Shown: one piece after another, positions 16,497 to 25,672 of the stretch
How positions within the stretch are numbered: the stretch's first letter is position 1
Layout of the letters: each line of letters starts with the position of its first letter
NCBI GenBank assembly: GCA_048213135.1
Contig: PS015095.1
Location: forward strand, 37,270 to 62,941
Reading direction: 5' to 3'
DNA: 25,672 bases
Origin: Reclinomonas americana ATCC 50394
Lineage: Eukaryota; Jakobida; Jakobea; Jakobida
Program-made: the position numbers and the translations under genes
Notes under the pieces: generated by a model
The model's input: the letters and a program-made list of their open reading frames with translations, nothing else
What the model was told of the DNA's origin: nothing
Database searches by the model: none

Positions 16497-19253
16497 ATGC
16501 CCGCGATCGAGTACAGTGGCAAAGACTGCATTGCGTGGCTGCGCAGTGTTCTCGTGCCTGCGTCGTCCTCCTCCGCACGAGCACATGTGCGCTTCGACTC
16601 GGTGCATGTGACACTGTGGCAGGCGCTGCAGGATACCATTGCCACACATCGCGAGTGTCTTCCGTTCTTTGCCGAGCACAGACGGTGACTCTCTCGCTCT
16701 CTCTCATAGATAGTGAGAGTTGTGCATACACTGATTCATCTCTCTCTGTGTGTAATCAGTGGTGACAGTCGTCGTCTGTTGCGCGTGGAGGCTGTGTATG
16801 GCTACGAGGGCGATCTCGATGAGGAGATGGAGGAACGCGATCCGGTCGATGAGACTGAGCGATGGCGTTCCTGTTGCGTGTCTGCTGTACACACAACTCG
16901 TCCTCCTTGCGTCTTGACTGAGTGTGTCTGTAGACCTCATGTGGTACGAGTTGCCTGTGCGTTTCGGGGCTCGGGCAGTCATTGTCAAGCCGAACCGTGA
17001 ACCCGTGCAGCCGTTCACGCGTGACGAGGTGCTTTGCGTGCGTGTGTGTATATGTGCATGTATGGGTCAATGCTGAAGTGATGTGATGCAAAAAAAGGTG
17101 AACTTGGTGGACGTGTTTCCGGTGGACTCGGCGACTGCTGGCGACAAGTTGGCTGCTGTGCGGCGTTTGGCGCTGGTTATTGCCTCGGTCAGGCTGTTCT
17201 ACCATGAGTTGTGGGCTCCGTGGGGTGCGTGTTCGCCTGGCATCGTCCGTTGTTGGCTTTCCTCCCCTCACAAACCGCCTTGTAGTGGCGTGCTACGCGG
17301 AACCAGAGTCGTCGTTCATGGAGGCATTCAATGCATCGGTGCAACACTATGAGGGTATCATGAGGTGCTCGGTGGACGTGCAGAGATGTTGGCGCACGGT
17401 GCGTGGATGGCGAACAGGTCGCAGCATGGCCACTGCCCTCGCTCTGTCCATGTGCATTCGGCAGCGGCTGGCGCGCTACCGACAGCGTGTGGGTGACCCC
17501 ACCGGTGCGTCCCGCTGGTTTTGGATTGCACGCGCGCATTCTCTCATACTTGCGGTCACAGCGTATGCCGACGATGAGGACGACTATGAGGAAGACGATG
17601 ATGCTGTTGATGACGGTGAGGAGGAGGCCGAGGATATGGAAACGGACGAAGATGGGGAGGAAGAGGAGGCGGGAGGCAGTGGCAGTCGGAAAGCGCCACA
17701 CAAATCACGCGACTCGGCACGGGCGCTGGAGATGGGGCGGCGAATGTACGAAACTGTGACGCAACTGCGCTCCTGTTTCTACGGGCAGGCGGTGCCGAGT
17801 TGCGTGCATTGCCGCATGCTCATTTTGCGCGGACGTCTTTCCTGACTCCACCGTGCAGTTGATTTCTCCGCATTCAGTGTGACCGACTTGCGTTTCGAGG
17901 AGGCCGTGTGTCGTGCCGAGGTTGTCGCTCACGATGGCGCACTCCGCGAGTTGTTCGAGTTGCCGGGCGAGCTGAGACTTGCTCTGCTGCACAAATTTGT
18001 TGGTGCGCTCGCCTCTCCCGCTCTTGCCTACCTTGCCTCGTGCTGCTCTGAAGTCGACCGCCACACACACGTGCACAGACTCGGTGGTTCACGTGGCTGG
18101 CGAGTCCAGTGCCAGTGGAGCTGGTGGTCGGATTTTTGTAGTGCAGCCGGCCAGCGAGGCAGCGCCAGGACGCAGTGAACTCGACGCTGCGCTGGAGGCG
18201 TACGGACTGCCGGGTGTCGACAAGATGGATGGTGTCCTCACAGCCCCGTCACTGAAAGAGGCGTCGAGCGAGTGGCGTCCGCACGACGTTGTGCTTGTTC
18301 GGCAAGGTTTGTCTTGAACATCGTCGCCCTCTGTTTCTCCTTCACGTCGCCGCTAAACATACCGCGAACAGACGACTCGCGCCACGAGTTGGTCATGATT
18401 GCATGCACGCTCTTTGTGGGCTCCTTCAACCCGGCAGAGCAAGTGCCCGTGAGCAGCCGATTCCACATTGTCGGCGGCAGTGAGGCGGTCGTCACGCTCC
18501 GCAATCTGGTGCTCACCGACGCAATGGCCCCGCGCAAGCCGCCAAAGGACGCCGCCAAGACGTGGGTACTTGCGCGTGATGCCTCGCGCGTTCTCGTAGA
18601 GAACTGTACGCTGGATGGTTTGCAGCACGGCGCGCAGGTCAGTGTGATGTGTGTGTTCGAGTCGACACAACTGAACATACCATTCACTTGCGTCGTCGCA
18701 GGTGCGCGGCATCGGCTCGTCGCTGACCGTTCGCCGCTGCACGATTCGCGGTTCGCGCGATGCAGGCGTTCTGGTCGACTCCGAGTACGAAGAGTGCCCG
18801 CAGTTGGCGCTCGAGCGGCAGCTGCTGCCGGATGCCGCCACGTGGGAGGTGCGCTTGGAGGACTCACTAATCAGTGGATGTTCGCGACGCGAGTCGCGCG
18901 GCGGACTGGCCATCATGCAGCGCCACTGCAGTCGATTGGTGAGTGTCATTCATTTTGCTCTGATGACTGTACCTACTTATACACATTCCCCGAAGGTGCT
19001 GCGAGTGGTGCTTGATCGGGCGCGTTTCGACAACAACGGAACGCAGCGTGGCCGCAAGCCCTCTGGGCAGATTACGATTTTCAAGTCGGACGATGTCACC
19101 GAATTCTTCCGCACTGCTGACCCGTGGAGCGGCATGCAGCTGGAGTTGGTCGACAATGATAGACAGTTGCGCAAGCTGCTGCGCAAGCCCTCTCCTCTGT
19201 TGCGCGTATATAGAGAAGACGACGATGACGGCCCCTCGGCAAGTAGCGAATAG
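16497..19253 (+). CDS. SHCBP1 / nessun dorma-like protein with parallel beta-helix domain
   Basis: Eleven exons (16497-16684, 16760-16866, 16934-17028, 17098-17224, 17286-17504, 17562-17798, 17859-18002, 18079-18306, 18372-18637, 18702-18938, 18996-19253) give 701 residues. The N-terminal half has WHLMWYELPVRFGARAVIVK, RLFYHELWAPW and ASVQHYEGIMRC, with an acidic insert (DDEDDYEEDDDAVDDGEEEA), then MYETVTQLRSCF. The C-terminal half is a right-handed beta-helix with repeating short strands: HELVMIACTLFVGSF, FHIVGGSEAVVTLRNLVLTD, DASRVLVENCTLDGLQHGA, SSLTVRRCTIRGSRDAGVLV and RVVLDRARFDNNG. This order (helical half with FYxxxW and an HYE/HYD helix, then pectin-lyase-like half) and the length match SHCBP1 and nessun dorma, which bind centralspindlin in cytokinesis. 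Identity is by remembered family pattern, so the fold is surer than the name. An alternative last exon after a GTATAT donor at 19207 would read an antisense copy of the next gene and was not chosen. Confidence 0.72.
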
Positions 19254-19325
19254 AAAACACACCCGACATAGAGGGTTTAGAAATACACATCCTTTTGGTT
19301 TTCAATCATGAGTGTGTGCGTTTTT

Positions 19326-22300
19326 TCAGTCCGCCACTGACGACTCTGACGACGGCGGTGGTGGCGATGTTGACGACGGTATGCTCGCCAGAAGGGCACG
19401 GTTAGTGTCTAGGAGTGCGCACGCATTGGCGTTGAGTTGACGAGTGCTTGGTGATTTTCGACGGACGAGAAGAACTCACCATTCTTGGAGAGAGCATTGA
19501 TGCAGAGGGCGGCGAGTTTCTTCACATGAGGCGATCCGCTCTCGAGTAGCTTGACAATGACAGGCAGGCCTCCCAGCTCACCTGCACGCAACTGTGATGA
19601 ATTCTTGCCACAAGAGACAGAAAAAGCACCAGCACACGAACCGACTCGTCTGCCGGCGGTGGGATCAGTGGCAAGCCGCTTGATGCACACCAGCGCCTCA
19701 CGAGCCACACCCTCGTGCGGGTCGTGAAGCAGCGTGAGCACCACGCCAATGCGGTCCTGTTCGATAAACCACTCCACCACGGACGACACGTTGAGGCAGT
19801 GGCCGGCAATGGCACACGCATTCTCACGGACAAACTCGTTGGCCATCTCGCTCCGCATGAGACTGAGGGTCGGTGGCAACGCCGACAGTGCAACCAGCAA
19901 GTGCCGATTCTCCTCTGTGCTGACAGAGTCAGACAATGACATGCACTCGTTCAAGCACACGTGCGCACGCACCATCAGCGGCGAGGCACATGAGGGCGCC
20001 GGTGACATTCTCCAGCACAGACTGTCGGGCCGCCAGCACCTCCGGATCACCGGTCGACGCCGACGAGCTGTTGAGGCTGGCGTTGCTCATGGCCTTCAGC
20101 GAACTGGTGCGCAGATGACTGGCAGAGTCGGGCGTGGCCGAAGCGCTGTTGCTGCGTCCGCGACCATCCGCACTGCTCACACCGTTGCCGTTTCCGTGGC
20201 CAAACTCCTCTTCCGTCAACAACGACACAGTTTCCGACTCCAGCAGCGACACTAGCACTTCTGCGGCACCACCAGCGCGCAGTTGTGGTTGATTCTCACC
20301 TATTGTGACAGAAACCGAAAAAGGACGAACTTGAGCATGTGCAGAAGACGAGTGGAATGCACACATCTCTGCACGCAACTGAGACGTGCACAACTCCACA
20401 GAATGGCCGCGGCGTAGTCCACTGCGGCATACGTCTGCACTGGCGGCGCTGTGGACGACAATGCGACACCAATGCCATCTGTGCTGCCGGGTCGCGACGG
20501 CGACCGGTTGTTGTGTCTTCGCAGCACGTCAATCACCACCGGAATGCCGTTGTGCGCGACAAACTGGCGACAATTTTCATCTGTGCGCAGGTGTGAGCAC
20601 GACGAGAGCGGCGAAACGAAGAAGACACACCAAAGCAAGACCTTCGGAGCAGCAGTTTCGCAGCGTGCCCAGCACCTTGTCGTTCGTCGCACGCTGTGCC
20701 AGCACGTCGAGGAGAATGCGAACACCACCGGCAGCTCCGATCGGCAAGCGGTTCTCCTGCGCAATCGACACCATCCACAAGATGCCGACCAGCTTCTCCA
20801 CAAAGCCTGCAGGCGCCGACTTGCCCTCTGCTTGCAATAATCGGCACACCACATCAATGCTGCACACATCACGCGATTCTTCGTCAACAACCTACACATC
20901 GTATAAAAAGCAATGGCACGCAAACAGACCCGCCGACTTGCTGAAACGCCGCCTTGTTTGTGTCGTTGATGACACAGTTGCGCAACGCACCGGCCGCATT
21001 CTCACGCGCATTCCACGAGGTTCCATACTCAACCACATGCAAGAGCGGGGCGAGGCCTTGTGCCTTGCGAATGGCGATGCGGTTTTCACCGACTGATGCA
21101 CAATTCCACAGAATGCCAGACACGTTTTCCAGCAGCGGCACATTGTCGGTGTGCAGCAGACCCACCAACACGGGGATGGCACCGAGTTCTCTGGAGATAC
21201 GCCGTCATGGTGAGAAACACGAATGTGGAGGCCAACAACAAAAAAGAAGGAGTGCATGCACACACCGAACGAGTTGCTTGTTTGGATTGTCGACGACCAA
21301 GTTCCACAACGCACCGGTAACATTCTCGAGAAGTGCAGGATCGCTGTGGGTGGCGCACACGTTGGAATGGCGTCGACAAAGGGGAGAGAGCAGAGTGAGT
21401 TAACGCAACGACGATTGACTCAGCAACGCCAGCAACGCATGCAGGCCGCCCACATCGCGAATGGTGATGCGATTCTCCGGCACCGAAGCACAGTTCCACA
21501 GCGCAGCCGCTGCCTTGCTGACCACACTGGGCGAGAGAGGCTCCGACACTCGCGGACCACGACCGTCCTCGTCCGGATCCAAGCCGAGAATGGCCGTGGT
21601 CAGCACGCCCACCAACGCCGACAGGCCGCCGTTCTCTCGCAGCACCACCTACGCCGACAACCATTGAGCATTTTTGAGTCGCGTCAGAGGTCGCAACCTT
21701 CCCCTCCCCACATACCACACACACATACACACACACCTTATTAGTGTCGTTTCGCGAAAGGTAGCCGAGCGCAATGGTGGCATTCTCGACGACATCCTCG
21801 GACTTGGAGTTCACGCAGCGCACCAAAATATCGAGGCCGCCCATCTCCCGCACAGCGTCCTGCATCGCGTCCACGAAACGTGAACAGGAGGAGGGGAGGG
21901 GCATGTGGCGAGGATACATACACGTACTGACCATGTTCTCCGGCAGTGAGCAGAGATTCCACAGCGCGGCCAGACACTTCTCTTGCACCATGGTATTGGA
22001 CGATCGTGCACCCGTCAGTAATGGTGCCACAGCACCCGCCTGTGAACAGTGCTGCTTGGCAGTCGTCGAGTCGCACAGATCACCCAGCACATGTGCGGCT
22101 GTCAATGCCTTCAGTGAGCTCTCGGCAACTCATGACAAACGAGGAGGTGTGCAGACAGACCCTCAATCTTGACATCGTCGTTGATCGAGTGCAGCAGACG
22201 CACCAGACGCGCGATAAACGAACCCGTTGGCGCCGCACCAACGCCGTCACCACCTTGCATCGTCGCGGTCTCACTTGTCGCCTGCTCCTCGCGCACCCAG

Positions 22301-23583
22301 AAGAATCGTCTCAACTCGGCATTGCGCAGCAGTTGCCGCAGCACGCTCAACAGCATGTGCTGCGTGTCGGGACGGCTGGCGGCCAGCATGCTGAGAACAC
22401 TGCTGACGGCGTGCTGCCATAGAATCAGCGGATCGCATGCCAGCAGCGCACTGCCCTTGAGTTGCGTCGGCGGCGACGAGGATTGCACACTCGCCGAAGA
22501 CGACAGCGTCACATTGGCCAAATCCGACAACACCACCATGCGGTACAGGTAGCCGAGAGCCTCCGCCACCAGCACCGTGTCGACAGAGCGGTGGTTCTCC
22601 GCCAGCCAAAACAGCTCACTCAGTCTGTCAAGCGGGAGGGGTGGTGAGCAAGGTGCATGGGTGGTGATTGTGGCCACACGCACCTGATCTGCCACTGAAT
22701 CGACTCGTCGCCCAGGCATTGCACGTGGTCGCGAATCTCCTCCGACGATAACCGCTTGTTGAGAAACGACAGAAACTCTTCGACATGTCTCAACGACGAC
22801 CGCTGCGCACACGCTGCGTCGTCACGACTCCAATTTCTTCCACCAGGCACGGATCAAAAAAAGCGCAACTCGTGTCTCCAGCTCCCGCAGCTGCTGTCGC
22901 ATGCCCTCCAGCTCCTTCTCTAACCTCGTCACCGCATGCCGCGTGACGTCCACTGCACCGCAGCGTGTCAACACACCACGCGCATGCCACAATACAACTC
23001 GGCACACGCAACACGTCTGATCCAGTTCCCTCGCCTTGCCCTGCACACTCTGCGCACACCGCGCCGCCGCCGCCGCCACCGACTGCTCACCACCGCCCGT
23101 CCACTCACTCTCAATCACACGCAACATGCTGCGACGACGACGAACGAACAACACACCAATGAGTGAGCCCGGGCCCGCGCTGGCTAATCTCTCAACACCA
23201 CCAACGCAACGAAACCAGCGGCCACTGCGTGCCCTCATCATCCTCACCCAGTCGCAACACACTTGCCGCCGCCGCAGCAGCCGCAGCACTGCCCGCTGCC
23301 GCACTTGTCACGCTGCCTCCCGATGACGACGACTTTCGTCGCTGCGAATGCACCGCCTGTGCGGCCTCACTGTTCGCCACGATCAACGCAGTCGCGTGCT
23401 CCCACAGCAAGCTCAGCAAGTACTGTCGCACTGTGTGTGTGCGCGCGCGTGAGAGAGTGTGAGCGTGTGCAAACCATGGCGCGCGCGTGTGTGTGTATGT
23501 AACAACGACCCGTGCACGCAACATGCAGCAGTGGCAGCCGACGGCGATGACTGCCCAGTCGTTGACTCGGGTGGCTCGCTCAT
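19326..23583 (-). CDS. Long armadillo-repeat protein
   Basis: A minus-strand gene starts at 23583 (MSEPPESTTGQSSPSAATAA) and ends with a TGA at 19328-19326. Well-supported exons are 22870 and upward (coiled coil ELEGMRQQLRELETR), 22802-22684, 22624 downward, 22108-21932, 21859-21737, 21648-21413, 21343-21266, 21190-20930, 20859-20642, 20580-20386, 20299-19973, 19914-19646, 19603-19480 and 19408-19326. The middle and C-terminal parts carry roughly ten ARM repeats, e.g. EKCLAALWNLCSLPENM, ENATIALGYLSRNDTNK, SKAAAALWNCASVPENRI, LLENVSGILWNCASVGENRI, ENAAGALRNCVINDTNK and KKLAALCINALSKN. ARM arrays bind partner proteins. The N-terminal 350 residues are helical and unlike ARM, with an acidic/poly-Ala linker. 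Two Ser/Gly-rich loops interrupt repeats (20110-20180, 20455-20510). Vac8-like and ODAD2/ARMC4-like cilium proteins are candidates, neither proven. The N-terminal splice near 23160-23330 is uncertain. Confidence 0.85.
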
Positions 23584-23681
23584 CTCTCTCCCCTTCAACC
23601 AACGCAATATCGACGGTCCACTCACTCGGCCAACGACAGTGTGCGCGCGCGTGAGGGAGATAAGAGAGGCAGCGGAGGCGA
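23584..23681. promoter_or_regulatory. 98-bp divergent spacer (bidirectional promoter)
   Basis: The armadillo gene start (23583, minus) and the next gene start (23682, plus) lie head to head with only 98 bp between. The spacer is CT-rich at one end and GA-rich at the other, with a GTGTGCGCGCGCGTGAGG stretch near 23640-23656. It must contain both core promoters if the starts are right. No named factor site is claimed. Confidence 0.45.
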
Positions 23682-24107
23682 ATGAGCGCAGGCCCGCTGC
23701 GTGTGATCACCCATGGCGGTGGCGCATCGTCCTCTCTATCCACCTCCTCCTCCTCATCATCGTCCGCATCATCGCCACTGCCTCTGTCGCTCTTCCCCAA
23801 TGGCAACAGTCACGCTGCTTCCGCTGCTGCGGGCGGTGCGGGTGGTGCCAGTGGTGGCCCACTCTCTCCACGCCCAGTGATCAACGGCGGCAGTGCGTTT
23901 CTGGTGACGAGTGCAGCTGCAGCAGTCGGCCCGAAAGATCATCCTCATCATCATCATCTTGCCATGTATTCGTCGCTGCCACCTCCTCCTCCACCGCCCA
24001 CGCCACCAGTCGCCTTTGGTGGGAATGGCGGTGGCAATGGAGGAGTGACAGAGACGCCGTTTGGGGGAACGCCGGCTGAGCGCGAGGACACGGACGATGC
24101 CGATGAG
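23682..24107 (+). CDS. First exon of a Ser/Gly/Pro-rich low-complexity protein
   Basis: The ATG at 23682 opens 142 codons ending exactly at a GTGAGT donor (24108), phase 0. The protein reads MSAGPLRVITHGGGASSSLS, then poly-Ser, an SPLPLSLFPNGNSHAAS run, Ala/Gly-rich sequence with GPLSPRPVINGGSAFLV, a His cluster (DHPHHHHLAMYSS), seven Pro, a Gly/Asn run, and an acidic end (EREDTDDADE). All of it appears disordered, and the functional domain presumably lies beyond the gap at 24154. No family can be named. Clean splice phase, a good start and codon use without stops support it as real. Confidence 0.6.
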
Positions 24108-24153
24108 GTGAGTGGAGACCATGGCACGCACGCGCTCTCCACACTCTCCCCTC

Positions 24154-24367
24154 NNNNNNNNNNNNNNNNNNNNNNNNNNNNNNNNNNNNNNNNNNNNNNN
24201 NNNNNNNNNNNNNNNNNNNNNNNNNNNNNNNNNNNNNNNNNNNNNNNNNNNNNNNNNNNNNNNNNNNNNNNNNNNNNNNNNNNNNNNNNNNNNNNNNNNN
24301 NNNNNNNNNNNNNNNNNNNNNNNNNNNNNNNNNNNNNNNNNNNNNNNNNNNNNNNNNNNNNNNNNNN
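24154..24367. other. Assembly gap (214 N)
   Basis: Unknown bases just after the first intron of the Ser/Gly/Pro-rich gene begins. The gap hides at least the acceptor and the next exon or exons of that gene. Confidence 0.95.
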
Positions 24368-24578
24368 GGGCGCGCGGACTACAACAGTTTCCCGCGGCCG
24401 CTGACTACGGACGGCGTTCTTGGTCAGTTGTGGTTGCGTGCTGTACCTCTCAAAGAGAGAGCACCAACAGACTCCTTCTTGTCGCTTAGCAATGCTGGAC
24501 GAAGACGGAGAGGATTACTGTTGCAGAGCAATACTGTTGCTTCCCCCATCTTGCGATACAAACAATGCAGTATTATTA
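24368..24578 (+). other. Possible terminal exon of the Ser/Gly/Pro-rich gene
   Basis: Right of the gap one plus-strand frame reads RADYNSFPRPLTTDGVLGQL, then WLRAVPLKERAPTDSFLSLS and NAGRRRRGLLLQSN. It stays open to a TGA near 24600, just inside the 3' end of the opposing TBC gene. It looks more protein-like than the other frames and could be the last exon of the gene that starts at 23682. Without the gap sequence, neither frame nor splice can be checked. The AT-rich piece at 24545-24580 (TATTATTATT) may be a shared 3' end signal. Confidence 0.3.
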
Positions 24579-25568
24579 TTACAACAACTCTCGCGACTTG
24601 ATGTCGTCGCGAATGTTGTAGGCCTGCGCAATGACCTTGTTCATGTCGAGGTCGGGCAGGTTGGAGAGGTAGGCCTTGATTTCCGAGTACTCCAGCTCCA
24701 TCAGCGTCTCGTGGCTCATCTCCAGCACCGCCAGACACACGTACTGGTGCAGGTGGAAGAAGGAGCCCTCGGTGGCGCTAAAGTAGGTGTCGAACAGTCG
24801 CAGCACGCCCGACAGCGGCAACTCACGTGTGAGAAGGAACTGGATCCAGTTGGCGGCCCACTCGTTCGCGTACAGCTCCTCGTCCTCAAAGTGCCGATAC
24901 AGCGACGGCTGCGTCGAGCGGAAGAGCATCATGAAGTTGGCCACGCGCTCCGTCAACCGCGAGTCCCCGTGTCCGTAATACACCTTCTTCATGAAGGCAT
25001 CGAAGCAGCAGTGGATATCGGCCTCCTTGGACATGCACCACACAAATGGCGCCAACAAATGGATCGTGTGGCTCGTGAACGGCACGTCGGGATTCGAGTT
25101 GAAAAACGCCGTGAGCAGGTGCTCGACTTTGGTGCGCACACTCGCCCTAGTACCGCGTAGAATGAAAAAGGCATGAGCACACAGACACACCACATGGTTC
25201 GCGGAAGAGAGGGAGTGCGCAACTGGTTGAGAAAATCGGCATTGCGATGGGGTTTCGACAACTCCAACTTGGTGCGCTTCGACACCTGTGAGTTGGGCAC
25301 CAACAGCGCCTGATACCCATCACGCAGCGTCTTCACATGCGACAACTCCTCCGCTGCGCGCAGCACAGCACACACAAGTAAGTCTATAACAGGCGACAAC
25401 AACAAACCCTCGAGAATAAACAAACAAAAACAAACACTTGAACGGCGAGGCCACGTGCAACAGGTATCGCCAGGCGCGCCCACGCACACTTGCCGGCAAC
25501 CCGCGTCGTGCCGCTCGCTGCAGCTGCTCCACGTCCACAAACACCTCCGCGTCCAACAAGGCCGTGAC
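24579..25568 (-). CDS. TBC-domain (Rab-GAP fold) protein lacking catalytic fingers (5' end outside window)
   Basis: Four minus-strand pieces join in frame: beyond the window edge, 25568-25436, 25353-25191 and 25146-24579, with a TAA at 24581-24579. They read LQRAARRGLPASVRGRAWRY (TBC motif RxxxW), LRDGYQALLVPNSQ, TKLELSKPHRNADFLNQL, VEHLLTAFFNSNPDVPFTSH, LLAPFVWCMSKEADIHCCFD and SLYRHFEDEELYANEWAANW. The end is IQFLLTRELPLSGVLRLFDT and SFFHLHQYVCLAVLEM. The second half is a textbook TBC domain (RELPLxxVLRLxDTY resembles TBC1D22/Gyp1). Active TBC proteins use an Arg in IxxDxxR and a Gln in YxQ to drive GTP hydrolysis on Rab GTPases. Here the matching segments are LELSKPH and FTS, so both fingers are missing. 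I infer a Rab-binding scaffold rather than a GAP. Sequence right of 25568 is intron (acceptor TTTCAG). Confidence 0.88.
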
Positions 25569-25672
25569 CTGAAACACCACCACAGGCAACAGTTGACACG
25601 TGCTCTTCTTGACACACGCGCACTCAAGAGGAGAGAGCGAGAGAGCACACAGCGCGAGAGAAGTGCGCGCGC

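Noticed and set aside
19207-19405. Alternative acidic last exon (TDDSDDGGGGDVDDG) for the SHCBP1-like gene
   Set aside because: It is the exact antisense of the armadillo gene's last exon (SSTSPPPPSSESSVAD), which has a proper splice and stop. The simple stop at 19251-19253 is preferred.
20386-21096. Long plus-strand frames opposite the armadillo exons
   Set aside because: Shadow frames of GC-rich coding sequence. The minus strand has repeat periodicity and matching splice phases.

Overview
This window is nuclear DNA of a eukaryote, most likely a free-living protist. Genes are packed on both strands and split by many short introns (mostly 30-110 nt, GT...AG). The introns are rich in CT, CA/GT and GA microsatellites. 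Exons as short as 15-19 nt occur, and spacers between genes are often under 100 bp. A homologue of SHCBP1/nessun dorma, a family I know mainly from animals and their relatives, hints at a unicellular holozoan. That placement is an inference. Four runs of N (6193-6551, 7544-7743, 15997-16330, 24154-24367) interrupt genes.

Layout, left to right. The 3' end of an eIF4G-type MA3-domain gene (+) is followed by a long stretch without a convincing gene, then a two-exon fragment of the rRNA-processing family RRP1/Nop52 (-). Next is an unrecognised coiled-coil gene (-), divergent from a complete mitochondrial iron-sulfur scaffold ISCU (+, 7 exons). The 3' end of ISCU meets the 3' end of an unrecognised acidic-tailed gene (-) inside a tandem triplication of about 295-bp units. 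After the first gap comes an Ala/Lys/acidic low-complexity protein (+). It is followed by a multi-exon calpain (-) whose active-site Cys and His are both replaced, and by an orphan 117-residue protein and a 439-residue disordered protein (+).

The middle holds a complete 15-exon cysteine synthase (+), 46 bp from a convergent methionine sulfoxide reductase A (-). A complete 11-exon SHCBP1/nessun-dorma-like protein (+) follows, convergent with a very long armadillo-repeat protein (-). The armadillo gene shares a 98-bp divergent spacer with a Ser/Gly/Pro-rich protein (+). The window ends in a TBC-domain gene (-) that lacks the residues of both catalytic fingers.

Together: ISCU, cysteine synthase and MsrA are all linked to sulfur chemistry (Fe-S assembly, cysteine synthesis, methionine repair), but there is no sign of co-regulation. 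The most interesting features are the triplication, which supplies in-frame alternative last exons for ISCU without its third ligand Cys; two apparent pseudoenzymes (calpain and TBC); and introns that recur at one fixed place in the armadillo repeat. Exon models were built by hand from reading frame, splice dinucleotides and family conservation, and no searches were run.
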